DNA of 64,000 nucleotides. It comes from Corynebacterium sphenisci DSM 44792. Its GTDB lineage: Bacteria > Actinomycetota > Actinomycetes > Mycobacteriales > Mycobacteriaceae. Within the stretch, counting starts at the first letter, position 1; each line of letters begins with the position of its first letter. The position numbers and the translations under genes were made by a program. The notes below the pieces were generated by a model that saw only the letters and a program-made list of their open reading frames with translations, had not been told where the DNA came from and made no database searches. Of this stretch, positions 20,035 through 29,295 are shown piece after piece. The DNA is taken from positions 1-64,000 of the forward strand of contig NZ_CP009248.1 of assembly GCF_001941505.1 (NCBI RefSeq), read 5' to 3'.

Positions 20035-20557
20035 GCGGGGGTACCCGCGGGGCGGGGGTTGTCGACACTGTGGATAACCCGGATCCCGGATCGTGGACGG
20101 CCGGCGGGCGCCCCGTGCACCGACCGTGCACAGGTTCTCCACGAGGTTATGCACAATCCACGGGAACCGGTGTTGTCCACAAGGTTGTGCACAGCTGTGG
20201 ATAATCCTAACGTTGTAATTTGCGGACAGGTGTACGAAGCCGGTCCGAAAGGGAAGCGCACGACCCATGAACCGAAAATACGGGACAAACCACCGACTTG
20301 TTCACAGAGTTATCCACAGGCCGTGGATAATGTGGACAGAGCGGATCGGGGTCCGGCCGGTCCCCGGAGGCCCCCATTGTGGATAACCCCCGGTTCCCGG
20401 GACCGCCCGCCGGCGGGCGGTTGTCCACAGGCCGCTCCATCCCCGGTACCGTCGCTGTGGATAACCCGGGTGGGGGAACGAACGCTGCACGGCCTTAATG
20501 ACACCCGTTTCGGGGGTGATTCCCGACCTGCTGCACCACCCCCGTCCGCGGGATCGG

Positions 20558-20593
20558 CGACGCCCCCGGGGACGGGGTCCACCGGGGGCGTCG
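20558..20593 (-). terminator. Hairpin terminator after crgA
   Basis: CGACGCCCCCGG and CCGGGGGCGTCG form a perfect 12-pair stem with a 12-base loop, 25 bases past the crgA stop. Confidence 0.6.
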
Positions 20594-20617
20594 GAGCGGT
20601 TCTGGTGCGGGGTGCGG

Positions 20618-20887
20618 CTAACGCCAGCCCATGGTCATCAGCAGGCCGATGATGAGCAGCCCGAAGCCGATCACGTAGTTCCAGGCGTGCAGCGCCACCA
20701 TGAAGGGGATCGCGGAGCCGGCGATGTAGTTGACCACCAGCCAGGCGATACCGAGCAGCATCAGCCCGAACATGATGATCTTGTACCAGAGCGGGGTGGA
20801 GGTGGTGTTGATCTTCACCGGGGTGCGGCTCACCCCGGCGGAGGTGTTCGGGCCCTCCATGGTCCGATCGACGCGTGCCTTGGGCAT
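20618..20887 (-). CDS. crgA: Cell division protein CrgA
   Basis: An 89-residue protein with two transmembrane helices ([19 protein letters not shown] and the [21 protein letters not shown] region) and the typical ending GWR. CrgA is a divisome coordinator in actinobacteria that interacts with FtsZ and penicillin-binding proteins. The ATG at 20887 follows GGAGGAGCC on the minus strand. It lies divergent from trpG and close to the pknA/pknB operon, its conserved neighbourhood. Confidence 0.93.
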   Translation of the reverse strand: MPKARVDRTMEGPNTSAGVSRTPVKINTTSTPLWYKIIMFGLMLLGIAWLVVNYIAGSAIPFMVALHAWNYVIGFGLLIIGLLMTMGWR

Positions 20888-20978
20888 GGCTCCTCCATCT
20901 GTGCGCGGGTGCGGTCCACCGCCGGCGGCCACGTCCCCCTCGGGGGGCCGCTGCGGCGGTCGGCGATCAATCTACCAG

Positions 20979-20984
20979 TATGAT
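20979..20984 (+). promoter_or_regulatory. TATGAT -10 for a leaderless trpG transcript
   Basis: TATGAT ends nine bases before the trpG ATG, the spacing expected when transcription starts at the start codon. No ribosome site is visible upstream of the ATG. Confidence 0.5.
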
Positions 20985-20992
20985 CCCGCGGT

Positions 20993-21661
20993 ATGCGGAT
21001 CCTCGTCGTCGACAACTATGACAGCTTCGTCTTCAATCTGGTCCAGTACCTGGGCCAGCTCGGCGAGGACACCGTGGTGTGGCGCAACGACTCCCCGGAG
21101 CTGGCCGACCCGGCCGCCGCCCTCGCCGGCTTCGACGCGGTGCTGATCTCCCCGGGCCCGGGCACCCCGGCCGCGGCGGGCCGCACCGAGGACGTGATCC
21201 GCGCCGCCGCGGAGCTGCGGGTGCCGCTGCTCGGGGTGTGCCTGGGCCACCAGGCGCTCTGCGAGGTCCTCGGCGCCACCGTGGTGCGCGCCGATGAGCT
21301 GCTGCACGGCAAGACCTCCCCGGTGCGCCATGACGGCACCGGGGTGCTCGCCGGGCTGCCCTCCCCCTTCACCGCCACCCGCTACCACTCGCTCACCGTC
21401 GACGAGGCCACCCTGCCGCCGGAGCTGGTGGCCACCGCGCGCACCGACTCCGGGATGCTGATGGCGGTGCGGCACGCCGAGCTGCCGCTGCACGGGGTGC
21501 AGTTCCACCCCGAGTCGGTGCTCACCGAATACGGCCACCGGATGCTGTCGAACTGGCTGCGCGCCGCCGGCGCGGATCACCCCGAGGAGCTGCTCGCCCG
21601 GCTCGAGTCCGAGCAGGCCGGCCACCAGGCCGGCTACCGCGCCGCCGGCGCCGGGGCCTAG
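20993..21661 (+). CDS. trpG: Glutamine amidotransferase, anthranilate/aminodeoxychorismate synthase component II
   Basis: A 222-residue class I glutamine amidotransferase that supplies ammonia to an anthranilate or 4-amino-4-deoxychorismate synthase. The catalytic triad is visible: the cysteine in GVCLGHQAL (near residue 83), and His-Pro-Glu in HGVQFHPESV. The start MRILVVDNYDSFVFNLVQYL is typical. No partner component I gene is adjacent, so tryptophan or folate use cannot be decided; this locus is called trpG or pabA in relatives. Its last four bases overlap the end of convergent pknB. Confidence 0.93.
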   Translation: MRILVVDNYDSFVFNLVQYLGQLGEDTVVWRNDSPELADPAAALAGFDAVLISPGPGTPAAAGRTEDVIRAAAELRVPLLGVCLGHQALCEVLGATVVRADELLHGKTSPVRHDGTGVLAGLPSPFTATRYHSLTVDEATLPPELVATARTDSGMLMAVRHAELPLHGVQFHPESVLTEYGHRMLSNWLRAAGADHPEELLARLESEQAGHQAGYRAAGAGA

Positions 21662-23583
21662 AGGCCCAGCACGTAGACCTCGATGTCCACCGCCCCGTCC
21701 TTGTCGATGGTGGTGTCCGGGGCCGGGGACTGGGAGGCGACCATGCCCAGCTGCCGCACATCCGGGGTGTTCACCTGGCCGCGCCGGATCTCGCCGGTGA
21801 ACCCGGCGGCGCGCAGCTCCGACTCGGCCTGCTCCGCGGTCTTGCCCATGAGGTAGGGCATCCGCATCTGGTTGCCCCGGGAGACCCGGATCCGCACCTC
21901 GGAGCCCTCCTCCTGCCGGGCCCCGGCGTTGTCCGTGGACAGCACCCGGCCGGCCGGCTCCACGGAGTCGACCTCCACCACGACCACCCGGAACCCGGCG
22001 TCCTCCAGGGTCGCCCGGGCGCCGTCCAGATCCTGGCCGGTGACGTCGGGCACCGTGGACTCCGCCTTGCCGGTGGACACGGTGAGCCTGGCGGTGGTGC
22101 CCTTGGACACCTTCCGCCCCGCCTTCGGCTCCTGGCCGACCACCGCCCCGGCGGGCACCGTGTCGCTGGGCTCCTCCTCCACCACGGTGTCCACCTTCAG
22201 CCCGGCGGCGGTGAGCTTGCGCCGGGCCGCCTCCGCGGTGAGCTCCACCACGTCGGGCACCCGGATCGCCTCCGGCCCGGCGGAGACCCGCATGGTCACC
22301 GGGGAGCCGGCGGGCACCGCGGCCCGCGGGCCCGGGTCGGTGCCGATCACCCGGCTGCGCGGCACCTCCGGGTCGGCGACGTCCTCCCGGATCACCTCCA
22401 GGTCCGCGGCGGCGAGGATCCGCTCCGCCTCCGCGGCGCCCTTGCCGGCCACGTCCGGCACCGTCACCGTCGCCGCGGAGTCCCCGCCGGCCTCCCCGGG
22501 CCCGCCGAGCACCCACAGCGCCCCGCCCCCGCCGAGCAGGGCGAGCACCGCGAGCAGCGCCACCACCGGCCACAGCCGGCGTTTCGCCGGCGCCGCCCGC
22601 CGGGTGCGCCGGGGCGCGGCCGGCTCCGCGGGGGCGGGCGCGGCCGGGCGCTGCGGGGCGAATTCGGCGGTGGCGGCGTCATCGCCGCGGGCGGCGTGCG
22701 GCGGGATGTGGTGCGCCGCGGCCAGCGGCACCTCCCCGCGGCCCAGCCGCCGCAGATCCTCGGCCATCAGGGCCGCGGTGTCGTAGCGATCCGCCGGGTC
22801 CTTCGCCAGCGCGGTGAGCGTGATCGCGTCCACCGCGGTGGCCTCCGCGGCGCTGAGCCCGGGCAGCAGCAGCGAGGGCGACTCCGGGGGATCCTGCACA
22901 TGCTGGTAGGCCACCGCCAGCGAGTTCTCCCCGGTGAAGGGGGGCCGGCCGGTGAGCGCCTCGTAGAGCACGCAGCCGGCGGCGTAGATGTCGCTGCGCC
23001 CGTCCGCGGCCCGGCCCCGGGCCTGCTCCGGGGAGAGGTACTGGGCGGTGCCGATCACCGCCGAGGTCTGGGTCATGTTCGTCGCATCGCCCAGGGCCCG
23101 GGCGATGCCGAAGTCCATCACCTTCACCGCCCCGGTGGCGGTGATCATGATGTTCGCCGGCTTGATGTCCCGGTGCACGATCCCCTCCGCATGGGAGAAG
23201 TGCAGCGCATCGCAGACCTCGGCGAGGATCCCCGCCGCCCGGGTCGGCGCCAGCGGGCCCTCCCGGCGCACCAGATCCCGCAGGTTCTCCCCGCGGACCA
23301 GCTCCATCACGATGAAGGGCACCTCGCCGACGGCGCCGGGGGTGGCCCCGGTGTCGAAGACGCTGACGATCGCGGGGTGGTTCAGCTTCGCGGCGTTGAG
23401 CGCCTCCCGGCGGAAGCGCTCCACGAAACCGGCGTCGCGGGCCATGTCGGCCCGCATCATCTTCACCGCCACATCCCGGCCGAGCAGGGTGTCCTCGGCG
23501 GAGAACACGTCGGCCATGCCGCCGTGCCCGATGAGGGGGCCGAGCCGGTAGCGGCCCCCGAGAAGCTCATCGCCGGTGGTCAT
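21658..23583 (-). CDS. pknB: Ser/Thr protein kinase PknB with four PASTA domains
   Basis: A 641-residue receptor kinase. The kinase domain has the glycine loop GHGGMADVF, VAVKMM (catalytic lysine), HRDIKPANI, DFGIA and SPEQARG. A membrane helix (WPVVALLAVLALLGGGGALWVLGG, about 330-355) precedes four PASTA repeats (VPDVAGK, VPDVVEL, VPDVTGQ and the divergent MPYLMGK) that sense cell-wall fragments outside the cell. PknB is central to growth and division control. The ATG at 23583 was preferred because AAGGAGG lies eight bases upstream; a GTG at 23592 would abut that site. It is the last gene of the operon. Confidence 0.96.
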   Translation of the reverse strand: MTTGDELLGGRYRLGPLIGHGGMADVFSAEDTLLGRDVAVKMMRADMARDAGFVERFRREALNAAKLNHPAIVSVFDTGATPGAVGEVPFIVMELVRGENLRDLVRREGPLAPTRAAGILAEVCDALHFSHAEGIVHRDIKPANIMITATGAVKVMDFGIARALGDATNMTQTSAVIGTAQYLSPEQARGRAADGRSDIYAAGCVLYEALTGRPPFTGENSLAVAYQHVQDPPESPSLLLPGLSAAEATAVDAITLTALAKDPADRYDTAALMAEDLRRLGRGEVPLAAAHHIPPHAARGDDAATAEFAPQRPAAPAPAEPAAPRRTRRAAPAKRRLWPVVALLAVLALLGGGGALWVLGGPGEAGGDSAATVTVPDVAGKGAAEAERILAAADLEVIREDVADPEVPRSRVIGTDPGPRAAVPAGSPVTMRVSAGPEAIRVPDVVELTAEAARRKLTAAGLKVDTVVEEEPSDTVPAGAVVGQEPKAGRKVSKGTTARLTVSTGKAESTVPDVTGQDLDGARATLEDAGFRVVVVEVDSVEPAGRVLSTDNAGARQEEGSEVRIRVSRGNQMRMPYLMGKTAEQAESELRAAGFTGEIRRGQVNTPDVRQLGMVASQSPAPDTTIDKDGAVDIEVYVLGL

Positions 23584-23691
23584 CGCCGGCACCTCCTTGG
23601 CTGTTCAGGCGTCGTCCGCGGATGTCGGGCGCGGGCGCCGGCGGGTCCGCCGGCCGGAAAGGGTCCATGGGTTCGTGCGGTGCCCGCCATC

Positions 23692-25011
23692 TCAGCCCCC
23701 GCCCCCGCCGAGGGCGCCGGCGAGCAGCTGGGACACCCACCAGCGGGCGTAGGTCGCGGCCTCGTCGAGCAGCGCGGCGCCGCCGCCGCGCACCAGCCGG
23801 TCCCAGACCACCGCGGCCCCGTCGGCGTAGCCGATGCCCTGGGCGAGCACCATCGCCGCGACCAGGGCGGCCAGGGCGAGCAGGATGCCCAGCACCAGCA
23901 GGGTGCCGAAGCAGCCGAGGCAGCCGCGGCGGGCGGGCCGGGCCGCCGTCGCCGCGCGCTCCGCGCGGCGGCGCTGCCGCCGGGAGGGCGCCGGCCGTCG
24001 GGCGGGGGCGGGCGGGGCGACCGGGGCCACCGGGACGGGCGCCGCCGGCGGGCCTGCGGCCGGCCGGGTCATCGCGCCGAGCTCGCTGGTCGCCGGGTGC
24101 GCCGCCACCGCCTGCCGGTGCACCGCAGGCGGTACCGCGGCCGGCTGCGGGGGGCGCCGGCCGGCGCGCACCCGGGCCACCGCGGCGGCGAGCTCCCGGC
24201 CGTCGGCGTAGCGCCGGGCCGGGTCCTTGCGCAGCATGATCCCGACCAGCTCCCGCACATGCGGGTCCACGCTCGGCGGCAGCGGCCGGGGCGCCTCGTT
24301 GATGTGCGCCAGGGCCACGGCCATCGAGGAGTCCGCGGTGAAGGGCCGGGCCCCGCAGAGCATCTCGTAGGCGACGCAGCCCAGGGAGTACACGTCGGTG
24401 GCGGGGGTGACCTCCTCCCCGCGGGCCTGCTCCGGGGAGACGTACTGGGCGGTGCCCACCACCAGCCCGGTGCGGGTCAGGGAGGCGTCCTCGGCGGCCT
24501 TGGCGATCCCGAAATCGGTGATCTTCACCAGGCCCTCCGGGGTGACCAGCATATTCGCCGGTTTGATGTCCCGGTGCACCAGCCCGGCGGCGTGCACCGC
24601 GGACAGGCCGTGCGCGGCCTGGTCCACCACGTCGACGGCCAGGTGCTCCGGGATGGTGCCCATCCGGCGCAGCACATCGGCCACCGACTCGCCCCGGATG
24701 TACTCCATGATGATGAGGCAGGCGTCCGCGGATTCCCGGTAGTCCAGCACGGTCACCGAGTTGGGGCTGCGCACCGCCCGCGCCGCGGAGGCCTCGTTGC
24801 GGAAGCGCTGCCGGAACTCCGGGTCCCGGGAATGCTCGGGCTTGAGCGCCTTCACCGCCACCGGGCGGTTCGTCGCGGCGTCATCGGCCAACCACACGGT
24901 GGCCATCCCCCCGCTGCCGAGGTGGCCGCGGATCCGGTACCGGTCGCGGCCGAGGATCGCCTGCACCGCCGCGGCCTGGCGGGCGTGCTCCGGATCGGGG
25001 TGGGCGGCCAT
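23692..25011 (-). CDS. pknA: Ser/Thr protein kinase PknA
   Basis: A 439-residue kinase with LGSGGMATVW, VAVKALK, HRDIKPANML, DFGIAKA and SPEQARG. After the kinase domain come a Pro/Ala-rich juxtamembrane segment and one membrane helix (LLVLGILLALAALVAAMVLAQG) with a short outer tail and no PASTA repeats, as in PknA of relatives. It phosphorylates division and cell-wall proteins together with PknB. The ATG at 25011 lies five bases after the pbpA stop; the 108-base gap to pknB is the only real space in the run from fhaB to pknB. Confidence 0.95.
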   Translation of the reverse strand: MAAHPDPEHARQAAAVQAILGRDRYRIRGHLGSGGMATVWLADDAATNRPVAVKALKPEHSRDPEFRQRFRNEASAARAVRSPNSVTVLDYRESADACLIIMEYIRGESVADVLRRMGTIPEHLAVDVVDQAAHGLSAVHAAGLVHRDIKPANMLVTPEGLVKITDFGIAKAAEDASLTRTGLVVGTAQYVSPEQARGEEVTPATDVYSLGCVAYEMLCGARPFTADSSMAVALAHINEAPRPLPPSVDPHVRELVGIMLRKDPARRYADGRELAAAVARVRAGRRPPQPAAVPPAVHRQAVAAHPATSELGAMTRPAAGPPAAPVPVAPVAPPAPARRPAPSRRQRRRAERAATAARPARRGCLGCFGTLLVLGILLALAALVAAMVLAQGIGYADGAAVVWDRLVRGGGAALLDEAATYARWWVSQLLAGALGGGGG

Positions 25012-25016
25012 GGGGA

Positions 25017-26459
25017 TCAGCGCCCCGACCGTTCGATGGCGTCGATCACGGCGCGGCCGACGGGGGCGGCCACCGAGGAGCCGGTGGCGGCGTCGCCGGC
25101 GTCGCCGCCGTTCTCCACCACCACCGCGATGGCCACGTCGGAATCCAGGGTGAAGCCGATCCACCAGGTGTGCGGGGCGTACTGCCCGCGCACCTCGCCG
25201 TGTTCGGCGGTGCCGGTCTTGGAGGCGATCCGGCTCGCGTCGCCGCCGGAGTGGGCCTCCGCGCCGCGCATCAGATCGGTGAGGATCGCCGCGGTGTCGG
25301 GGTGCACCGCCTCGCCCAGGCTCTCCGGGCGGGTCTCCTTCAGCGGGGCCAGGTTGCGCCCCAGCACCGCCTTGACCAGGTGCGGCTCCATCAGCTCGCC
25401 GCCGTTGGCGATCGCCGAGGCGATCATCGCCGCGTTCAGCGGGGTCATCGCCACATCGCGCTGGCCGATCGCGGTCTGCGCCAGCGCCGCGTCATCGGGG
25501 ATCTCCCCGATCGTGGAGGGCTGCTGGGGCACGCCGAGATCGGCGAAGGTGTCGCCCACCCGGAACCGGTCGGCGACCTTGCGCAGCGGATCCGCGCCGA
25601 CGTCGACGGCCAGCTCCGCGAAGGCGGTGTTGCAGGAGTGCGCGAAGGCGGTGCGCAGGTCGACCTCCCCGCCGTCGCCGGCGCAGGCCGCGCCCCCGTA
25701 GTTCTCCAGGGTGGTCTCCGTGTTCGGCAGGGTCACCTGCGGCGCCCCGGTGACCCTGGTGTCCGGGGTGCGCCCGGACTCGATCGCGGCGATCGTGGTG
25801 AGCACCTTGAAGGTGGAGCCCGGCGGCAGCGGCCGCTGGGTGGCGTGGTTGAGCAGCGGCGCATCCGGGTTGTCGTTGAGCGCCGCCCAGGCCGCCTCGT
25901 CATTGCCGGCGATCGGGTTCGGGTCGAACGACGGGGTCGAGGCCATCGCCAGCACCTCCCCGGTGGAGGGCCGCAGCGCCACCACCGAGCCGGTGTAGCC
26001 CCGGGAGGAGAGCTCCCGGTAGGCGGCCTGCTGCGCCTCCGGCAGCAGGGTCAGCGCCAGGGAGGCCCCGGCCGGCTCCCGGCCGGTGACCGCGTCGATC
26101 GCCCGGCGGGTGAACAGGGAGGGGTCGGTGCCGTTGAGGATCGCGTTGCGCGACTGCTCCACCCCGGCGGTGCCGTAGACGTCGGAGAGGTAGCCCACCA
26201 CCGGGCCGTAGGCCTCCGGCAGGGAGCCGTAGCTGCGCCGGTAGAACCCGTCCGGGCCCTTCTCCGAGGAGGCCAGGATCTCCCCGCCGGCGGTGATCTG
26301 CCCGCGCGGGGTGGACTTCTCCTCCAGGAACTGCCGGGAGTTCAGCGGGTTGAGCGCATACTGCTCCCGCTGGAAGCCCTGCACCCAGGTGAGGTTGGCC
26401 AGCAGCAGCAGCACCAGCACCAGGGAGAAGATCATCGCCTGCCGGATCGCCTTGTTCAC
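25017..26459 (-). CDS. pbpA: Penicillin-binding transpeptidase PbpA
   Basis: A 480-residue class B penicillin-binding protein that cross-links peptidoglycan. It has an N-terminal anchor helix (MIFSLVLVLLLLANLTWVQ) and the three active-site motifs: STFK (PGSTFKVL), SCN (AHSCNTAFAEL) and KTG (ASKTGTAEHG). The GTG start at 26459 overlaps the rodA stop (GTGA), so the transpeptidase and its glycosyltransferase partner are made together. No frameshift is seen. Confidence 0.95.
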   Translation of the reverse strand: MNKAIRQAMIFSLVLVLLLLANLTWVQGFQREQYALNPLNSRQFLEEKSTPRGQITAGGEILASSEKGPDGFYRRSYGSLPEAYGPVVGYLSDVYGTAGVEQSRNAILNGTDPSLFTRRAIDAVTGREPAGASLALTLLPEAQQAAYRELSSRGYTGSVVALRPSTGEVLAMASTPSFDPNPIAGNDEAAWAALNDNPDAPLLNHATQRPLPPGSTFKVLTTIAAIESGRTPDTRVTGAPQVTLPNTETTLENYGGAACAGDGGEVDLRTAFAHSCNTAFAELAVDVGADPLRKVADRFRVGDTFADLGVPQQPSTIGEIPDDAALAQTAIGQRDVAMTPLNAAMIASAIANGGELMEPHLVKAVLGRNLAPLKETRPESLGEAVHPDTAAILTDLMRGAEAHSGGDASRIASKTGTAEHGEVRGQYAPHTWWIGFTLDSDVAIAVVVENGGDAGDAATGSSVAAPVGRAVIDAIERSGR

Positions 26460-27802
26460 GCGGCCACCCCCCGGGCCCGCTCCGCCTCGGCCGGGGTGGT
26501 CCACGGCCGGCGGGCGGAGTCGGAGATGCGCAGCAGGATCGCCAGCAGGATGTAGTTCGCCAGCAGCGAGGAGCCGCCTGCGGACATGAAGGGGGTGGTC
26601 AGCCCGGTCATCGGCATCAGCTTGGAGATGCCCGCGACGACCACGAACACCTGGATCACCAGGGTCAGGGAGAGGCCGGCGGCGAGCAGCTTGCCGAAGG
26701 AGTCGCGCACCTGCATCGCCACGTTCAGCCCCCGGGCCACGATCACGGCGAAGAGCAGCAGGATCGCGGCCAGCCCGGCGAAGCCGAGCTCCTCGCCGAA
26801 GGAGGCGAGGATGAAGTCGGAGTGCGCCACCGGCACGTTCTGCGGGTAGCCGCCGCCGAGCCCGGTGCCGGTGACCCCGCCCCAGCTCATCCCGAACAGG
26901 GCCTGGGCGAGCTGGTAGCCGCCGGAGTCGTAGTGCGCCAGGGGGTCGACGAAGTTGTCCACCCGGGTCTGGATCTTCGCCGAGACCTGGTAGATCCCGA
27001 AGCCGCCGACGGCGACCAGGCCGAGCCCGATGACCAGCCAGGAGGGCCGGGAGGTGGCGATGTAGAGCATGCCCAGCACGGTGCCGAAGAGCAGCAGCGC
27101 CGGGCCGAAGTCGTTCTGCGCGGCCATGATGAGCAGCGCCACCGCCCACACCACCAGGATCGGGCCCAGGTCGCGCAGCCGCGGGAAGTCCATGCCGAGC
27201 ACGTGCCGGCCGGCGACGTTGAACAGGGAGCGCTTGTTGACCAGCAGCTGGGCGAAGAAGATGAGCAGCAGCACCTTCGCGAACTCGCCGGGCTGCACCG
27301 AGATCGGGCCGATCGTGATCCAGATCCGGGCGTCGGCGTTGATCGCCGAGGGCCACACCAGCGGCAGCGCGAGCAGCACCAGCCCGGCCAGGCCGAGCAG
27401 GTAGGCGTAGCGGCTCAGCGAGCGGTGGTCGCGCAGCAGCACCAGCACCGCGACGAACATGGCCACGCCGAGCACCGTCCACATCACCTGGTTGCGCACC
27501 AGCGCGGTGCCGTTGGCCAGGTCCAGGCGGTGGATCATGACGAGGCCGAGCCCGTTGAGGGCGGCGACCACCGGCAGCGGGATCTGGTCCGCCCAGGGGG
27601 CGAGGAAGGCCAGCACGGCGTGCGCGACCCCGAAGACGAGGATGAACCCGCCGAGGATCCACAGCACCTCCATGGAGGCGGAGTCGCCCCGGCCGAGCTG
27701 CATGGACACCAGGGCGATGAGGGTCACCACCCCGGCGAGCAGCAGCAGGGCCAGCTCCCGGGGCCGGGCCGCGGGTCCGGTGGTCGAGGGGACGCGGGTC
27801 AT
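26456..27802 (-). CDS. rodA: RodA/FtsW-family peptidoglycan glycosyltransferase
   Basis: A 448-residue polytopic SEDS protein with about ten to twelve membrane helices. Family signatures include VQPGEFAKVLLLIFFAQLL, the AAQNDFGPALLLFGTVLGML region and MTGLTTPFMSAGGSSLLANY. It polymerises glycan strands and works with the adjacent pbpA. Its ATG overlaps the pstP stop, forming an unbroken chain of overlapping genes. Confidence 0.95.
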   Translation of the reverse strand: MTRVPSTTGPAARPRELALLLLAGVVTLIALVSMQLGRGDSASMEVLWILGGFILVFGVAHAVLAFLAPWADQIPLPVVAALNGLGLVMIHRLDLANGTALVRNQVMWTVLGVAMFVAVLVLLRDHRSLSRYAYLLGLAGLVLLALPLVWPSAINADARIWITIGPISVQPGEFAKVLLLIFFAQLLVNKRSLFNVAGRHVLGMDFPRLRDLGPILVVWAVALLIMAAQNDFGPALLLFGTVLGMLYIATSRPSWLVIGLGLVAVGGFGIYQVSAKIQTRVDNFVDPLAHYDSGGYQLAQALFGMSWGGVTGTGLGGGYPQNVPVAHSDFILASFGEELGFAGLAAILLLFAVIVARGLNVAMQVRDSFGKLLAAGLSLTLVIQVFVVVAGISKLMPMTGLTTPFMSAGGSSLLANYILLAILLRISDSARRPWTTPAEAERARGVAA

Positions 27803-29295
27803 GGGATGGTCACCTCCCGGCAGTTGACGCCCGGCTGGGAACCGGGGATGGGCCGCGGCCGCTCATCGCGGGCCGCGGCATCGGCGGCCTCCTCGGCCAC
27901 CCGCCCGTCCTCGCGGGCCGCGGCGGCGTCCCCCTCGGCGGGGTCGGCGTCCGCGCCGGGGGCGTCGCGGCCGTCCCGGGCGTCCGCGCCGGGCCGGCCG
28001 GCGGGCGGCTCCGCGGAGGTCAGGCACACCGGCAGCGCCTGGCCCGCCAGGCGCCGGAGCTGGCCGAAGACCTCCTCGTGGCCGTCGGCGGGCAGCCCGG
28101 CGGCGAGCATGGAGCGGCCCACCGGGTTGAGATCGGACATCCGCATCAGGTGGCAGTCCGCGTCCTCGGCGGCCATCGCCGGATCCGGCAGGGTCACCGA
28201 CCCGGCCTCGTCCAGGCACACGTACTGGTGCGGGGAGCTCAGGTGCAGCCCGAGCAGGCTGCCGGGCACCCCGTGGTGGATGCGCAGCACCCGCGGCGCC
28301 TCCTCCTCGGCGGCGACGTAGTACATCGAGTCCAGCTTCCGCCAGCCCCACAGGCCCACCGCCACCGCGGCGATGAGCGCCAGCGCCACCGCGGCGATGA
28401 CCAGGCGGCGCCCGGAGCCGGGGCCCGCGGCGGCGCCGGGGTCGGCGACCACGGCGCGGCGCTGCTCGGCGGCCGGGCGCATCGCCGCGGCCCGGCCGGC
28501 GGCGGTGTCCGGGCGGGGGCCCTCCGCCCCCGGATCGCCCAGCGCCCCGGACAGCGCCGGCTGGGAGGGGGTGGGCGTGGCCGCATCCACCACGTCGGCG
28601 ACGACCAGGGTGACGTTGTCCGGGCCCCCGGAGCGCAGCGCCAGGGACACCAGGCGCTCCGCCGCCTCGGCGGGGGTGCCCTCGGCCAGGGCCTCGGCGA
28701 TGGTCTGCGCGCTCACCGGATCGGACAGGCCATCGGAGCAGAGCAGGTAGCGGTCGCCGAGGCGGACCTCCCGGATGGAGGTCGCCGGCTCCACCGGCCG
28801 GCCGGTGAGCGCCTTGAGGATGAGCGAGCGCTGCGGGTGCACGCTGGCCTCGTCCGGGGTGAGCTTGCCCTCGTCCACCAGGGACTGCACGTAGGTGTCG
28901 TCCCGGGTGATCTGGGTGAGCTCCCCGTCGCGCAGCAGGTAGCCGCGGGAGTCCCCGACATGGCACAGGCCCGCCCGGGCCCCGTCGAAGAGCAGCGCGG
29001 TGAGGGTGGTGCCCATGCCCTCGGTGGCCGGGTTGGCCTCCACCTCCTCGGCGATGGTGGCGTTGCCCTCGTGCATCGCCTGGCGCATCGCGGCGATGAG
29101 ATCCGCGTCCGGCTGATCGTCGTCGAGCTTGGACACCGCCGCGATCATCAGCTGGGAGGCGACCTCCCCGGCGGCGTGCCCGCCCATCCCGTCGGCCAGG
29201 GCGAGCAGCCGCGGCCCGGCGTAGGCGGAGTCCTCGTTGTTCTGCCGCACCAGGCCCCGGTCCGAGGCGGTGACGTAGTCCAGGGCCCAGGTCAC
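27799..29295 (-). CDS. pstP: PP2C-type Ser/Thr phosphatase PstP
   Basis: A 498-residue membrane phosphatase that reverses PknA/PknB phosphorylation. The metal-binding motifs are in place: ALADGMGGHAAGE, CHVGDSRGYL, CSDGLSD and SGGPDNVTLVV. One membrane helix (LVIAAVALALIAAVAVGLWGW, about 305-325) separates the cytosolic catalytic domain from an outer Ala/Pro/Asp-rich tail. The start is GTG at 29295, overlapping the fhaB stop. Confidence 0.94.
   Translation of the reverse strand: MTWALDYVTASDRGLVRQNNEDSAYAGPRLLALADGMGGHAAGEVASQLMIAAVSKLDDDQPDADLIAAMRQAMHEGNATIAEEVEANPATEGMGTTLTALLFDGARAGLCHVGDSRGYLLRDGELTQITRDDTYVQSLVDEGKLTPDEASVHPQRSLILKALTGRPVEPATSIREVRLGDRYLLCSDGLSDPVSAQTIAEALAEGTPAEAAERLVSLALRSGGPDNVTLVVADVVDAATPTPSQPALSGALGDPGAEGPRPDTAAGRAAAMRPAAEQRRAVVADPGAAAGPGSGRRLVIAAVALALIAAVAVGLWGWRKLDSMYYVAAEEEAPRVLRIHHGVPGSLLGLHLSSPHQYVCLDEAGSVTLPDPAMAAEDADCHLMRMSDLNPVGRSMLAAGLPADGHEEVFGQLRRLAGQALPVCLTSAEPPAGRPGADARDGRDAPGADADPAEGDAAAAREDGRVAEEAADAAARDERPRPIPGSQPGVNCREVTIP

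Larger units (their letters stand above)
19907..20617. other. Non-coding region with dense DnaA boxes (origin-like)
   Basis: A gap between the convergent rhomboid and crgA genes. Perfect TTATCCACA boxes (either strand) lie at 20069-20077, 20196-20204, 20310-20318, 20378-20386 and 20456-20464. TTGTCCACA boxes, the form favoured in mycobacteria, lie at 20173-20181 and 20421-20429. Near matches occur at 20059, 20147, 20185, 20298, 20322 and 20331. A relatively AT-rich stretch (about 20196-20310) sits in the middle, and a perfect 11-pair hairpin is at 20006-20034. It could be an origin, a DnaA-titration site or a reactivating sequence. Head-on orientation of dnaA and gyrase genes would argue against it being the primary origin. 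Confidence 0.65.

Noticed and set aside
20041..20480. Open frame through the DnaA-box region
   Set aside because: The product is low-complexity and the repeated boxes explain the sequence better than coding use.
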